From Pontibacter lucknowensis (GTDB lineage Bacteria; Bacteroidota; Bacteroidia; Cytophagales; Hymenobacteraceae): a stretch of DNA of 64,000 nt. The DNA lies in contig NZ_FTNM01000004.1 of NCBI RefSeq assembly GCF_900156415.1, positions 62,001 through 126,000 on the forward strand, given 5' to 3'. Shown piece after piece: positions 17,071 through 24,868 of this stretch (position 1 is the first letter of the stretch; the number at the start of each line of letters is the position of its first letter). The notes beneath the pieces were generated by a model, which saw only the letters and a program-made list of their open reading frames with translations, searched no databases and was not told where the DNA came from. The translations under genes and the position numbers were made by a program.

Positions 17071-17549
17071 AGTAGCTCTTTAAAGGTATAGGCATACTTG
17101 TTCTTCTCGTCAGGCTGGTGGCTTTCAGAACTCACTTCCTGCCACTCCTCTTTCTTCAACTCAGGAAAAAAAGTATCCCCATCAAAGGTATGGTGCACCT
17201 CAGTCAGGTAGATCGTATCCACGTGGGGCAAGGCTTGCTTATAGATTTCGGCGCCGCCAACAATACTCACTTGCTCGCTGTCTAACGCTTTGCCTTTCGC
17301 AAGAGCTTCCTCTACCGAGTTCACTATGATACAGCCCTCTACCTGATAATCTTCCTGCCGCGTTACAATAATGGTTGTGCGGCCAGGCAGAGGCTTACCG
17401 ATGGACTCAAACGTCTTGCGGCCCAAAATCATAGGGTGGCCCATGGTCTTTTGTTTGAAGTGGCGCAGGTCAGCAGGCAGGTGCCAGATAAGCTGATTAT
17501 CCTTCCCGATGACGTTGTTATCAGCGATAGCGACGACAATGGCTATCAT
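17058..17549 (-). CDS. folA: Dihydrofolate reductase
   Basis: A 163-residue NADPH-dependent enzyme making tetrahydrofolate. MIAIVVAIADNNVIGKDNQL is the N-terminal strand and Met20-like loop. The active-site acid lies in WHLPADLRHFK. NADPH-binding motifs are MILGRKTFESIG and SIVGGAEIYKQAL. The ATG overlaps the fmt stop by 4 bp. The final codons CGA AAG GTA TAG come from the 13-bp array, so the C-terminal RKV and the stop codon are array-derived. The core fold is intact, so activity should be unaffected. It belongs to the namZ-fmt-folA operon and is distal. Confidence 0.96.
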   Translation of the reverse strand: MIAIVVAIADNNVIGKDNQLIWHLPADLRHFKQKTMGHPMILGRKTFESIGKPLPGRTTIIVTRQEDYQVEGCIIVNSVEEALAKGKALDSEQVSIVGGAEIYKQALPHVDTIYLTEVHHTFDGDTFFPELKKEEWQEVSSESHQPDEKNKYAYTFKELLRKV

Positions 17550-18481
17550 GCTTGCTCTGTTTTAAAGGTATAGCCCCTCAGCAAATCCTGTACCGGCATG
17601 CGCTTCTTACCCTCCATTTGTAGGTCTAAAATCGAGAGGACTCCATCGGCGGTCTGTACATGCAGGTAGGTTTTGTTGTCTGTTTTGATTTGGCCCGGCG
17701 CTAAGGAATAGGCAGTGTTTTCTAGTTCTTCCGTCTTGAAAATTTTGAAGGTTTTGCCGTCAAAGCGAGTCCATGCTGCCGGGTAAGGGGAGAGGCCGCG
17801 GATGAAATCGCGCACCTGATGGGCTGGCTGATTCCAGTTGATTTCGCAGGTTTCTTTGAAAATCTTCGGCGCGTGCTTCGTTTCGGCATTAGTTTGCTGC
17901 GGCTGGGGCTTCACTTCACCTCGCTCAATGGCCTGCACGGTGCGCACGGCTAGTTCAGCGCCCTTGTACTTCAGCTTTTCGTACATGCTGCCGAAATCGT
18001 CTTCTTCCAATATCGGCACCCGGTCCTGAAAAATAAGGTCGCCGGTGTCGATTTCGTGTTTCAGGAAAAAGGAAGTGACGCCTGTTTCTTTCTCACCGTT
18101 GATGATGGCCCAGTTGATAGGCGCGGCACCTCGGTACTGCGGTAGCAGGGAGCCATGTATGTTAAAAGAACCCAGCTCCGGCATGGCCCACACTACCTCC
18201 GGCAGCATGCGGAAGGCCACGATAATCTGAAGATTGGCTCGATAGCTGCGCAGCTCTTCCAGAAAAGCCTCTGATTTTAGGTTGGTCGGCTGCAGGACAG
18301 GTATACCTTGCGATATGGCATACTCCTTCACCGGCGATTGCTGTATCTTCTGGCCACGGCCCGCTGGTTTGTCAGGAGCGGTAACTACGGCTACCACATT
18401 GTATTTATGTTCGACGAGTGCTTGCAGGGTAGGCACCGCAAAGTCGGGCGTACCCATAAACACGATGCGTAATTCGGGCAT
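17546..18481 (-). CDS. fmt: Methionyl-tRNA formyltransferase
   Basis: A 311-residue enzyme that formylates initiator Met-tRNA using 10-formyl-tetrahydrofolate. The Rossmann start RIVFMGTPDFAVP and the catalytic segment NIHGSLLPQYRGAAPINWA with EIDTGD downstream are diagnostic. A C-terminal OB-like domain follows from about residue 205 (IRGLSPYPAAWTRFDGK). ATG 18481 is the family start; an open frame 36 codons longer overlaps the upstream gene. Its product supplies dihydrofolate-cycle linkage to the adjacent folA, with which it is translationally coupled (ATGA). Confidence 0.96.
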   Translation of the reverse strand: MPELRIVFMGTPDFAVPTLQALVEHKYNVVAVVTAPDKPAGRGQKIQQSPVKEYAISQGIPVLQPTNLKSEAFLEELRSYRANLQIIVAFRMLPEVVWAMPELGSFNIHGSLLPQYRGAAPINWAIINGEKETGVTSFFLKHEIDTGDLIFQDRVPILEEDDFGSMYEKLKYKGAELAVRTVQAIERGEVKPQPQQTNAETKHAPKIFKETCEINWNQPAHQVRDFIRGLSPYPAAWTRFDGKTFKIFKTEELENTAYSLAPGQIKTDNKTYLHVQTADGVLSILDLQMEGKKRMPVQDLLRGYTFKTEQA

Positions 18482-18485
18482 GGTT

Positions 18486-19715
18486 CTATTCAAAATCAGG
18501 GTATAGCAAATAGTTTTTGCGGAGTACTTTGTAGTTCGACAGCTCTGGCTCCCAGCTGGCTCTAATCTCTGTTTCGGTTTTGCCGGCAATTACCTGCTTA
18601 CGCAACTCAGAGGTGCCTGCCAGTTTCTCAAAGAAGTTGTTGAAGAATTTTTCCTTGTTCGATGAGTTGTTGTACATCTCCAACAGATACTTCAATGTGA
18701 ACGGCTGTGCATGCGATACGTCAGTCAAATCCATACCGTAGCACTTCACGCCTTTGTGCGGGGGATCAGTGGCGCCCGGGGTACTCACGGGTGTAAATGA
18801 GTAGTCTTTCTTCTGGTAGAAAGGTGACCCTATCACCTGAAACGGAGTAGGCGTGCCTCGGCCCACGCTCACATTAGTGCCTTCAAAGAAACAGATAGAG
18901 GGGTATAGCGCAATCGACTGGGCGTTTGGCAGGTTCGGAGAAGGGCGCACCGGCAGGTCGTACGCCATTGTATGGTCGTAGTTCTCCATCTTGATCACGG
19001 TCAGGTCACAGCTTCTCTCGCCCTCCAACCATTTCTCGCCGTTGATCATTTCTGCGAGTTCGCCCACTGTGAGGCCGTGCACAATCGGAATAGGGTGCAT
19101 GCCCACAAAAGACTTGTGCTCCATCTCCAAAACAGGCCCATCTACGTAGTGACCGTTCGGGTTTGGGCGGTCCAGTACGAGCATCTTTTTGCCGTTTTCG
19201 ACGCAGGCCTCCATGGCATAATGCATGGTGCTGATGTAGGTATAGAATCGTGTGCCCACGTCCTGAATGTCAAACACAAGCACGTCGAGGTTCTTCATCT
19301 GGTCTTTAGACGGCTTCTTGTTGCTGCCGTAAAGCGAGACAATCGGCAGACCAGTTTTGGTGTCTTTTGCGTCTTTGATATGTGCGCCTGCGTCAGCCTC
19401 ACCTCGGAAACCGTGCTCCGGCGCAAAAATGGTGGTCACTTCCACACCACGGCTAATCAGCGTGTCTACTAGATGGGTGTTACCCACCATAGAAGTCTGG
19501 TTCACGACCATACCTACCCGCTTTCCTTCGAGGTGTTTCAGGTAGCGGTCGAGTTGTTCGGCGCCCAAGGCCAGAGGTTTTCTAGCTGGAACTTGAGAGG
19601 GTTCTTCAGTGGCCGGGGCGTTTTGCTCAGCGGCGGTGGCAGGTGCCTGTTTGGGTGTGCAGCTGTTAAAGCTGAGCAACAAGGCACCGCAAAGTATAGC
19701 AAGTGGTTGTATCAT
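18486..19715 (-). CDS. namZ: Exo-beta-N-acetylmuramidase NamZ-like (DUF1343) lipoprotein
   Basis: A 409-residue exported protein of the DUF1343/NamZ family. In Tannerella NamZ removes MurNAc from non-reducing ends of peptidoglycan fragments for recycling. A lipoprotein-type signal opens the sequence (ILCGALLLSFNSC), then an Ala/Pro/Glu-rich linker, then the catalytic region from about residue 50. Signatures are VGMVVNQTSMVG, FAPEHGFRGEADAG and DVLVFDIQDVGTRFYTYIST, plus later RPNPNGHYVDGPV and FEGTNVSVGRGTPTPF. It is the first gene of the operon with fmt and folA (4-bp gap to fmt). The enzymatic assignment follows from the family only. Confidence 0.88.
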   Translation of the reverse strand: MIQPLAILCGALLLSFNSCTPKQAPATAAEQNAPATEEPSQVPARKPLALGAEQLDRYLKHLEGKRVGMVVNQTSMVGNTHLVDTLISRGVEVTTIFAPEHGFRGEADAGAHIKDAKDTKTGLPIVSLYGSNKKPSKDQMKNLDVLVFDIQDVGTRFYTYISTMHYAMEACVENGKKMLVLDRPNPNGHYVDGPVLEMEHKSFVGMHPIPIVHGLTVGELAEMINGEKWLEGERSCDLTVIKMENYDHTMAYDLPVRPSPNLPNAQSIALYPSICFFEGTNVSVGRGTPTPFQVIGSPFYQKKDYSFTPVSTPGATDPPHKGVKCYGMDLTDVSHAQPFTLKYLLEMYNNSSNKEKFFNNFFEKLAGTSELRKQVIAGKTETEIRASWEPELSNYKVLRKNYLLYPDFE

Positions 19716-19826
19716 CAGTGTTCTTTTTTCAGGGCCGTGTTTGGAGATTCGCTCGCAAAAACGAAACTTTAACAGGCTCTAAGTCAAAATTCATACCTAT
19801 CTTTAAGGCAGTTTAGACGCAAGCGA

Positions 19827-21041
19827 GTGAACGTATCCAAATTCATATCTGATAAGATTTCCGAAGTACAGGCAGGTTCTTTCACCACGTCTGTGACAAA
19901 AATAGCAATTATAAGCATAGCTGCAGGCATTGCCATCATGATTGTGTCATTTGCGATTTTGGAAGGCTTCCGTGACGAGATCAGAAACAAGATTTTCAGC
20001 TTCGGGGCGCATCTGCAAATCAGCAAGTACGACACGAACAATTCCTTTGAAGGTGCTCCCATCAGCACGGCCACAGGTATAAACAGCACCGAAGAAATAG
20101 CGGGTATACAGCACATACAGGGTTTCGCCCGCAAAACGGCTATCATCAAAACTGAAGACGAGGTGCTGGGCGTCGTGATGAAAGGCGTGGGCGAAGACTA
20201 TGACATGAGTGCCATGCAGGCTAACCTGGACGAGGGAGGTGTAGTTTCTTTCTCAGACACTGCCTCCTCCAAAGACGTCATGCTCAGTCGGAAAATTGCC
20301 AACAAACTCCGCCTGAAAGTGGGCGACGAGGCGATTTTCTATTTCATCCAAAACCCGCCCCGAGCCCGGAAACTTAAAGTAGCAGGGGTTTTCAATACAG
20401 GATTGGAAGAGTTTGACGAGGTGTTCGTCATCGGTGACCTGCAACTGATTCGGGAGCTCAACAATTGGCCCGATACTTTGGTGGGTGGTGTGGAGATTCT
20501 GCTCAAGGACTTCGAACAGATTGACCAGGTAGCTGACCAGGTGTTCGACCAGATGAACTACGACCTGCAACTCGAGAAAATCACTGACCGACACGCCCAG
20601 CTGTTCGACTGGCTGCAGCTGTTGCGCAAAAATGTGGTCATCTTCCTGGTGTTGATTATTTTCGTGGCTACGTTCAACATGGTGTCCACGGTTTTCATCA
20701 TGATCATCGAGCGTATCAGCATGATTGGTGTGCTCAAAGCCATCGGGGCCACCGACGCCCAGATACGGCAAATCTTCTATTTCCGAGGCCTCAGCCTGAC
20801 GCTCAAAGGCATGCTCTGGGGTAACGTCATTGGCTTGGGCTTCTGTGTTATCCAATACTATTTCCAGGTCATTCCACTCGACCCCGAAAACTACTACATG
20901 GACACTGTTCCTATCAGCTGGAACTTTGCCATCATTATCGCTCTCAATGTCATCACCCTCGTAATGACCATGCTCGCCATCCTGATTCCTGCCGCTATGG
21001 TTGCGCGTATTAAGCCGGTACGTGCGATCAAGTTTGATTAA
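19827..21041 (+). CDS. LolC/LolE-like ABC transporter permease (FtsX family)
   Basis: A 404-residue inner-membrane permease. It has an N-terminal helix (about 25-47, IAIISIAAGIAIMIVSFAIL), a large periplasmic MacB-PCD-like domain (about 50-270), then three helices of an FtsX domain (VVIFLVLIIFVATFNMVSTVF and two more) ending RIKPVRAIKFD. The arrangement matches LolC/LolE lipoprotein-releasing permeases. No LolD-type ATPase is adjacent, as is common in Bacteroidota. The start codon is GTG, chosen because it directly precedes the conserved cytoplasmic N-terminus. It could also export another hydrophobic substrate. Confidence 0.87.
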   Translation: MNVSKFISDKISEVQAGSFTTSVTKIAIISIAAGIAIMIVSFAILEGFRDEIRNKIFSFGAHLQISKYDTNNSFEGAPISTATGINSTEEIAGIQHIQGFARKTAIIKTEDEVLGVVMKGVGEDYDMSAMQANLDEGGVVSFSDTASSKDVMLSRKIANKLRLKVGDEAIFYFIQNPPRARKLKVAGVFNTGLEEFDEVFVIGDLQLIRELNNWPDTLVGGVEILLKDFEQIDQVADQVFDQMNYDLQLEKITDRHAQLFDWLQLLRKNVVIFLVLIIFVATFNMVSTVFIMIIERISMIGVLKAIGATDAQIRQIFYFRGLSLTLKGMLWGNVIGLGFCVIQYYFQVIPLDPENYYMDTVPISWNFAIIIALNVITLVMTMLAILIPAAMVARIKPVRAIKFD

Positions 21042-21096
21042 AAGAAATGTTATTAAATAATTAGTCTAGCAAAAAGCGGATTAGTATATAAAACAA

Positions 21097-21128
21097 GAAA
21101 CGGCAGCCCATCTCAGAGCTGCCGTTTC
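21097..21128. terminator. Terminator between the permease and mscS genes
   Basis: A perfect 11-bp stem (GAAACGGCAGC with GCTGCCGTTTC) around a 10-base loop, between convergent genes and usable in both directions. Confidence 0.8.
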
Positions 21129-21152
21129 CATTTTCACAAATCTATACCTAAG

Positions 21153-22013
21153 CTATACCTGTGACACAGCCTTCGGAGTCTGCCCATTGCTTGAGCTGCC
21201 ACCCACCATCTCTCTACGAGGCACCGGCATTTGGATACCTTGTTCTTCGAAAGCTGCTTTGGCGCGTTCATTCATGTCCCAGGAGAAAGCCCAGAAGTTT
21301 TCTTTGTTCACCCACGTGCGCACGCTCAATGTGAGGGAGTGTTCGGCAAAATCTGTTACAACAATCACAGGTGCTGGCTCGGGCAGCACTCTTTCATCAG
21401 CGTTGATCAGGTCCTGCAGAATCTGGCGCACCTTACCAATGTCGTTGTTCACTGACACGGCAAACTTCAGCTCCACGCGGCGGGTCTTCTCGATGGTATA
21501 GTTCACCACCACACTGTTAGCCAACGGACCGTTGGGTATAAAAATCGTTTTGTTGTCAGGCGTTTTCAATACTGTGTTGAAAATGTTGATCATGTGCACG
21601 GTTCCTCCCTGTCCCTGTGCTTCAACGTAGTCGCCTACACGGAAGGGCTTGATGGTAAGAATCAGCACACCGCCTGCAAAATTAGAAAGGCTACCCTGCA
21701 AAGCCAGACCGATGGCCAGGCCTGCTGAGCCCAGTATGGCGATGAACGATGTCATCTCGACACCCAGTTGCGCAATCACCAGAATGATCAAGAGTACGCG
21801 CATGACAACGGCAAGCACACTCTTCAGGAACGGACGCAGCGATACGTCCACATCTTTTTTCACCATCAGGTTAAATACCATTCGATTAAGCCAATTGATA
21901 ACCCAAAGGCCGATTAAAAGGGTAATGATGGCAGCCACCAGGCGCATGCCGTAAAGCATGACAAAATTGGTGATGTTAGTGCTGTAAGCTTCAAAATTAA
22001 AAAGGTCAAACAT
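21153..22013 (-). CDS. mscS: Small-conductance mechanosensitive channel (MscS family)
   Basis: A 286-residue channel of near-E. coli MscS length. Two N-terminal transmembrane helices (about 15-40 and 60-85) are followed by the pore helix ILGSAGLAIGLALQGSLSNFAGG. Its glycine/alanine packing is diagnostic. The beta domain begins at IKPFRVGDYVEAQGQGGTV, and the alpha/beta vestibule ends near WAFSWDMNERAKAAFEEQGI. Such channels release solutes during hypo-osmotic shock. The C-terminal tail (GGSSSNGQTPKAVSQV) is short and disordered. It appears monocistronic. Confidence 0.93.
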   Translation of the reverse strand: MFDLFNFEAYSTNITNFVMLYGMRLVAAIITLLIGLWVINWLNRMVFNLMVKKDVDVSLRPFLKSVLAVVMRVLLIILVIAQLGVEMTSFIAILGSAGLAIGLALQGSLSNFAGGVLILTIKPFRVGDYVEAQGQGGTVHMINIFNTVLKTPDNKTIFIPNGPLANSVVVNYTIEKTRRVELKFAVSVNNDIGKVRQILQDLINADERVLPEPAPVIVVTDFAEHSLTLSVRTWVNKENFWAFSWDMNERAKAAFEEQGIQMPVPRREMVGGSSSNGQTPKAVSQV

Positions 22014-22105
22014 GCGGAGAGCTTTGTGTTAAAATGTAAAACTCTGGCACCTATTAAGAGAGTGCCAGAGTTCAAATTTGGTTAATTTCCAGGGCAAAGC
22101 CAAAA

Positions 22106-22807
22106 CTAGGCCAGATGGCGGCAGTTCAGAATCAGGTTTGGGTCAGGACAAAGGCCTTCATACACAGCTCGTTCCGAGAGCCGTGCCACACCCGGATAAT
22201 CTCCTTGCTTTCCGTCCATGGAGCACATTACCTGAAAGTGCAGGTGCGGAGGCCAGTCACCGTTTTCAGGGTAAGGACCTACTTCTGCAATCTTGTCGCC
22301 TTTGCGGAATTCCTTGCCAACTGCTAGTCCAGTCAAGCAATCTATGTTCAGGTGGCCATACAAGGTATAGAACGTCACACCCTCGAGTTCGTGTTCCAGA
22401 ATGATGGTTGGGCCGTAGTCGCCGAAGTTAGCGTTATCGGCGAAGCTGTGCACCTTGCCATCAAGCGGAGCAAACACAGCGGTACCGGCGGGTAGCCAAA
22501 CATCTATACCTAAGTGCAGGTCACGACTCTCTTCAGCCACATCAAAGTGCTGACTGCGGCGGTAGATAAAGCGGTTTTCCATGTAGCCGCCCACGCCGAT
22601 GGTGGCATTTCGCTTTTGAAGCATTTGGTTTACGGCTTTATCAAAAGCTCCCGTATCGCGCAGGTCTGTTTGCTGCAATAGCTGGTTGGCTGCCGTAAAA
22701 TCAAGACGGCACACGTGCTCGCCGTTCAGGTCCGCATCGAGTACGGGCCCAAAAGCAACAGTGTGCCGTCTTAGAATGTCGCTAAGTTTCTTTTCGGTAT
22801 TCAGCAT
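22106..22807 (-). CDS. M23-family peptidoglycan metallopeptidase
   Basis: A 233-residue LytM-type zinc peptidase. The zinc motif HLGID (first H and D) and the later HLHFQV supply the ligands, with YGHLN between them. The family cleaves peptidoglycan cross-links or glycine bridges; the substrate here is unknown. There is no evident signal peptide or membrane helix, so secretion is uncertain and a cytoplasmic or non-classically exported role is possible. The N-terminal ~95 residues are unassigned. The first ATG (22807) is used; a GTG ten codons upstream is less likely. Confidence 0.85.
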   Translation of the reverse strand: MLNTEKKLSDILRRHTVAFGPVLDADLNGEHVCRLDFTAANQLLQQTDLRDTGAFDKAVNQMLQKRNATIGVGGYMENRFIYRRSQHFDVAEESRDLHLGIDVWLPAGTAVFAPLDGKVHSFADNANFGDYGPTIILEHELEGVTFYTLYGHLNIDCLTGLAVGKEFRKGDKIAEVGPYPENGDWPPHLHFQVMCSMDGKQGDYPGVARLSERAVYEGLCPDPNLILNCRHLA

Positions 22808-22853
22808 GAGTAAACATGACGGTGGGTATACCGTCACGCAAGTATAAGAAGAA

Positions 22854-23408
22854 TTATGCTACTTCTTCCACATACTTGGAGAGTGTCTTCAGACTTTTGG
22901 TTTTGCCAAAAAGCTCTTCTGACTTTTTGCTGTAAGCCTGCGCAGCTTCCTGCAGCGTGTCGAAGGTGCCGAGGTTGATGCGTTGCTTGTTATGGTGAAT
23001 GATGGCGCGGTATTTCTGTGCCTCTTTGTGCACACCGCGTACACCCAACTTGTTCTCCGTTTTGGATGTGTTACGCACGATCTTGCAAAGCGGAGCCCAT
23101 TCCAGGTTTTCGAGGCGGCAGTCAAGCTTGTTGCCGTTTTTGAAGTGCACATAAAGCTTGATGTTGCTTTCCGGCTTCTCGATCAGCTGTTCGCCGATCA
23201 TTTTGTGCAGGTAAATGGTTTCGTTGCGGTACTTGCCATTTTTCAACGGCCAGTTCTTCTGGAAGAAGGCATAACCGTTGGAGTGAATACGCAGGTGCTT
23301 CAGAAACTCAATCTGCTGCAGGTAGGCGTTGTTTTGAATATACTCGTAAGTGCGGTCATCCACCATTACGGTTTTTTCACAGTTTTTGAGAGTTAGTTTG
23401 TAGAGCAT
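22854..23408 (-). CDS. HNH-like plus AP2-domain DNA-binding protein
   Basis: A 184-residue protein. Residues about 60-104 resemble a degenerate HNH nuclease core (IYLHKMIGEQLIE; VHFKNGNKLDCRLENLEW). Residues about 121-168 match an AP2 DNA-binding domain (LGVRGVHKEAQKYRAII; INLGTFDTLQEAAQAYSKKS). This pairing is typical of phage and mobile HNH homing endonucleases. Here it stands alone in a housekeeping region with ordinary base composition, so it may be domesticated. The asparagine-histidine pair usually seen before the DGNK turn is YVH here, so nuclease activity is uncertain. It lies 46 bp before the M23 gene on the same strand. Confidence 0.75.
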   Translation of the reverse strand: MLYKLTLKNCEKTVMVDDRTYEYIQNNAYLQQIEFLKHLRIHSNGYAFFQKNWPLKNGKYRNETIYLHKMIGEQLIEKPESNIKLYVHFKNGNKLDCRLENLEWAPLCKIVRNTSKTENKLGVRGVHKEAQKYRAIIHHNKQRINLGTFDTLQEAAQAYSKKSEELFGKTKSLKTLSKYVEEVA

Positions 23409-23666
23409 TGGTGTTTTCAGTAATTGTATGGTAAAGAACGGAATGTGGGGGTTGGTTATTTCCCGGCCACGGCACTTGTATGTACTATGTTACAAATGTG
23501 CAGCTTTTTTTTCATTCACCGTTCATTCTGTTAATGATTTGGTTATAATACGTGATTCGTGAAATCGGTTTTAAAAATTCGCCTAAATTTTCACGCAACA
23601 GCCCAGATTGTCGTAACTTTCAGTTTGAAACCATGTTTCCCCCTAAAAGACTATTAATAAAACGAT
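23409..23666. other. Divergent intergenic region
   Basis: 258 bp between the HNH/AP2 gene and the PaaE-like reductase. A TAACTTTC near 23613 is one base from the -7 consensus and could serve the reductase. I see no RNA gene or repeat. Confidence 0.4.
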
Positions 23667-24752
23667 ATGAGTAGCCCCTATTTCACGCTGAAGGTCGTGG
23701 AGATAACCCGCGAAACCTCAGATGCGATTACGATACACTTAGAACATCCCGATAAAAAACCGATTCCATTCAAGGCAGGGCAATTCCTGACACTTATCCT
23801 TCCGATTGACGGAAAGAAAGTCCGCCGTTCCTACTCCCTCTGTTGTGCCCCAAATGAGGGTAGTCGCCTGTCAGTTACTGTTAAACGTGTAGAAGGCGGT
23901 CTGGTTTCCAATTATTTGCTTGATAATCTGCAAGTTGGACAGGAAGTTGAAGTGATGGAGCCGCTTGGTAATTTTAACCTGGTACCAGAGGCAGATAAGA
24001 GCCGTCATATTATCCTGTTCGGGGCGGGAAGCGGCATTACCCCGCTGATGTCTATGCTCAGAGCAACCCTGCGCGAGGAGCCGAATACGAAGGTGACCTT
24101 ACTGTACGGTAACCGCGACGAAGACTCCGTGATCTTCAAGCAGCAACTACAGGAACTCCAGTCCGCACACCCTGAGCGCCTGCACGTGGAGTATATTTAT
24201 AGTCAGCCAAAGCATGCCTGCGACTACCGCGGCCGCATGAACCAGAGTGTGATACTGAAAATACTGGAGCGCCGGCAACTGGCCAAGTCAGCTGACGCGC
24301 TCTACTATATGTGCGGACCTGAGGGGATGATGGAAGAGGTGCGCAAGGCCCTAAACGTGCTGCATGTACCTTCTGACCGCATTTTTCGGGAGAGCTTTGT
24401 AAGCAACAAACTGGTAGAGCAACACGAACAGGAGCACCACGGCGACGTGTCCTCTTCAGATGACGACGGTGAGATAACCACCCAGACTGTAACCATCATT
24501 TATGAAGGCGCCGAGTACAGCGTGACTGTGGAGCCGGATCAGACCATTTTGGAAGCAGCGCTTGACCAGGATGTGGATTTGCCATACTCTTGCCAGGCTG
24601 GTTTGTGCACCGCCTGCCGCGGCAAGTGCCTGAGCGGAAAAGTGCATCTGGACGAACGCGAAGGTCTTTCTGACGCTGAGTTGGACGAAGGTTATGTGCT
24701 CAATTGCGTAGGCCATCCGCTGACTGCCAATGTGGTCATCGAAATAGGATAA
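23667..24752 (+). CDS. paaE: Ferredoxin-NADP reductase-type oxidoreductase, PaaE-like
   Basis: A 361-residue electron-transfer protein with three domains. They are an FAD-binding beta barrel (RRSYSLCCAP, about 55-64), an NAD(P)-binding domain (ILFGAGSGITPLMSML, about 110-126; MCGPEGMMEEV) and a C-terminal plant-type [2Fe-2S] ferredoxin. The ferredoxin ligands are in CQAGLCTACRGKC and VLNCVGHP. This order is that of PaaE, the reductase of phenylacetyl-CoA epoxidase. The paaABCD genes lie 3.4 kb downstream on the opposite strand, which supports the role but leaves it in a separate unit. A hydroxylase reductase for another oxygenase is the alternative. Confidence 0.82.
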   Translation: MSSPYFTLKVVEITRETSDAITIHLEHPDKKPIPFKAGQFLTLILPIDGKKVRRSYSLCCAPNEGSRLSVTVKRVEGGLVSNYLLDNLQVGQEVEVMEPLGNFNLVPEADKSRHIILFGAGSGITPLMSMLRATLREEPNTKVTLLYGNRDEDSVIFKQQLQELQSAHPERLHVEYIYSQPKHACDYRGRMNQSVILKILERRQLAKSADALYYMCGPEGMMEEVRKALNVLHVPSDRIFRESFVSNKLVEQHEQEHHGDVSSSDDDGEITTQTVTIIYEGAEYSVTVEPDQTILEAALDQDVDLPYSCQAGLCTACRGKCLSGKVHLDEREGLSDAELDEGYVLNCVGHPLTANVVIEIG

Positions 24753-24777
24753 AAATACCTGTTATAACTTCAGTAAG

Positions 24778-24818
24778 GCTGCACTATCTTTAATGAAGAT
24801 ATAGTGCAGCTTTTTTTT
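24778..24818 (+). terminator. Terminator after the PaaE-like gene
   Basis: GCTGCACTAT pairs with ATAGTGCAGC, with a short bulged inner stem, followed by eight T. Confidence 0.85.
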
Positions 24819-24868
24819 GCACTTTCAGGAGAAGTGTATATATTACCTTTTCTTATACAGAACCATCA

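Noticed and set aside
23409..23666. Possible small RNA or tRNA in the divergent gap
   Set aside because: No cloverleaf, CCA end or terminator-like hairpin is visible.
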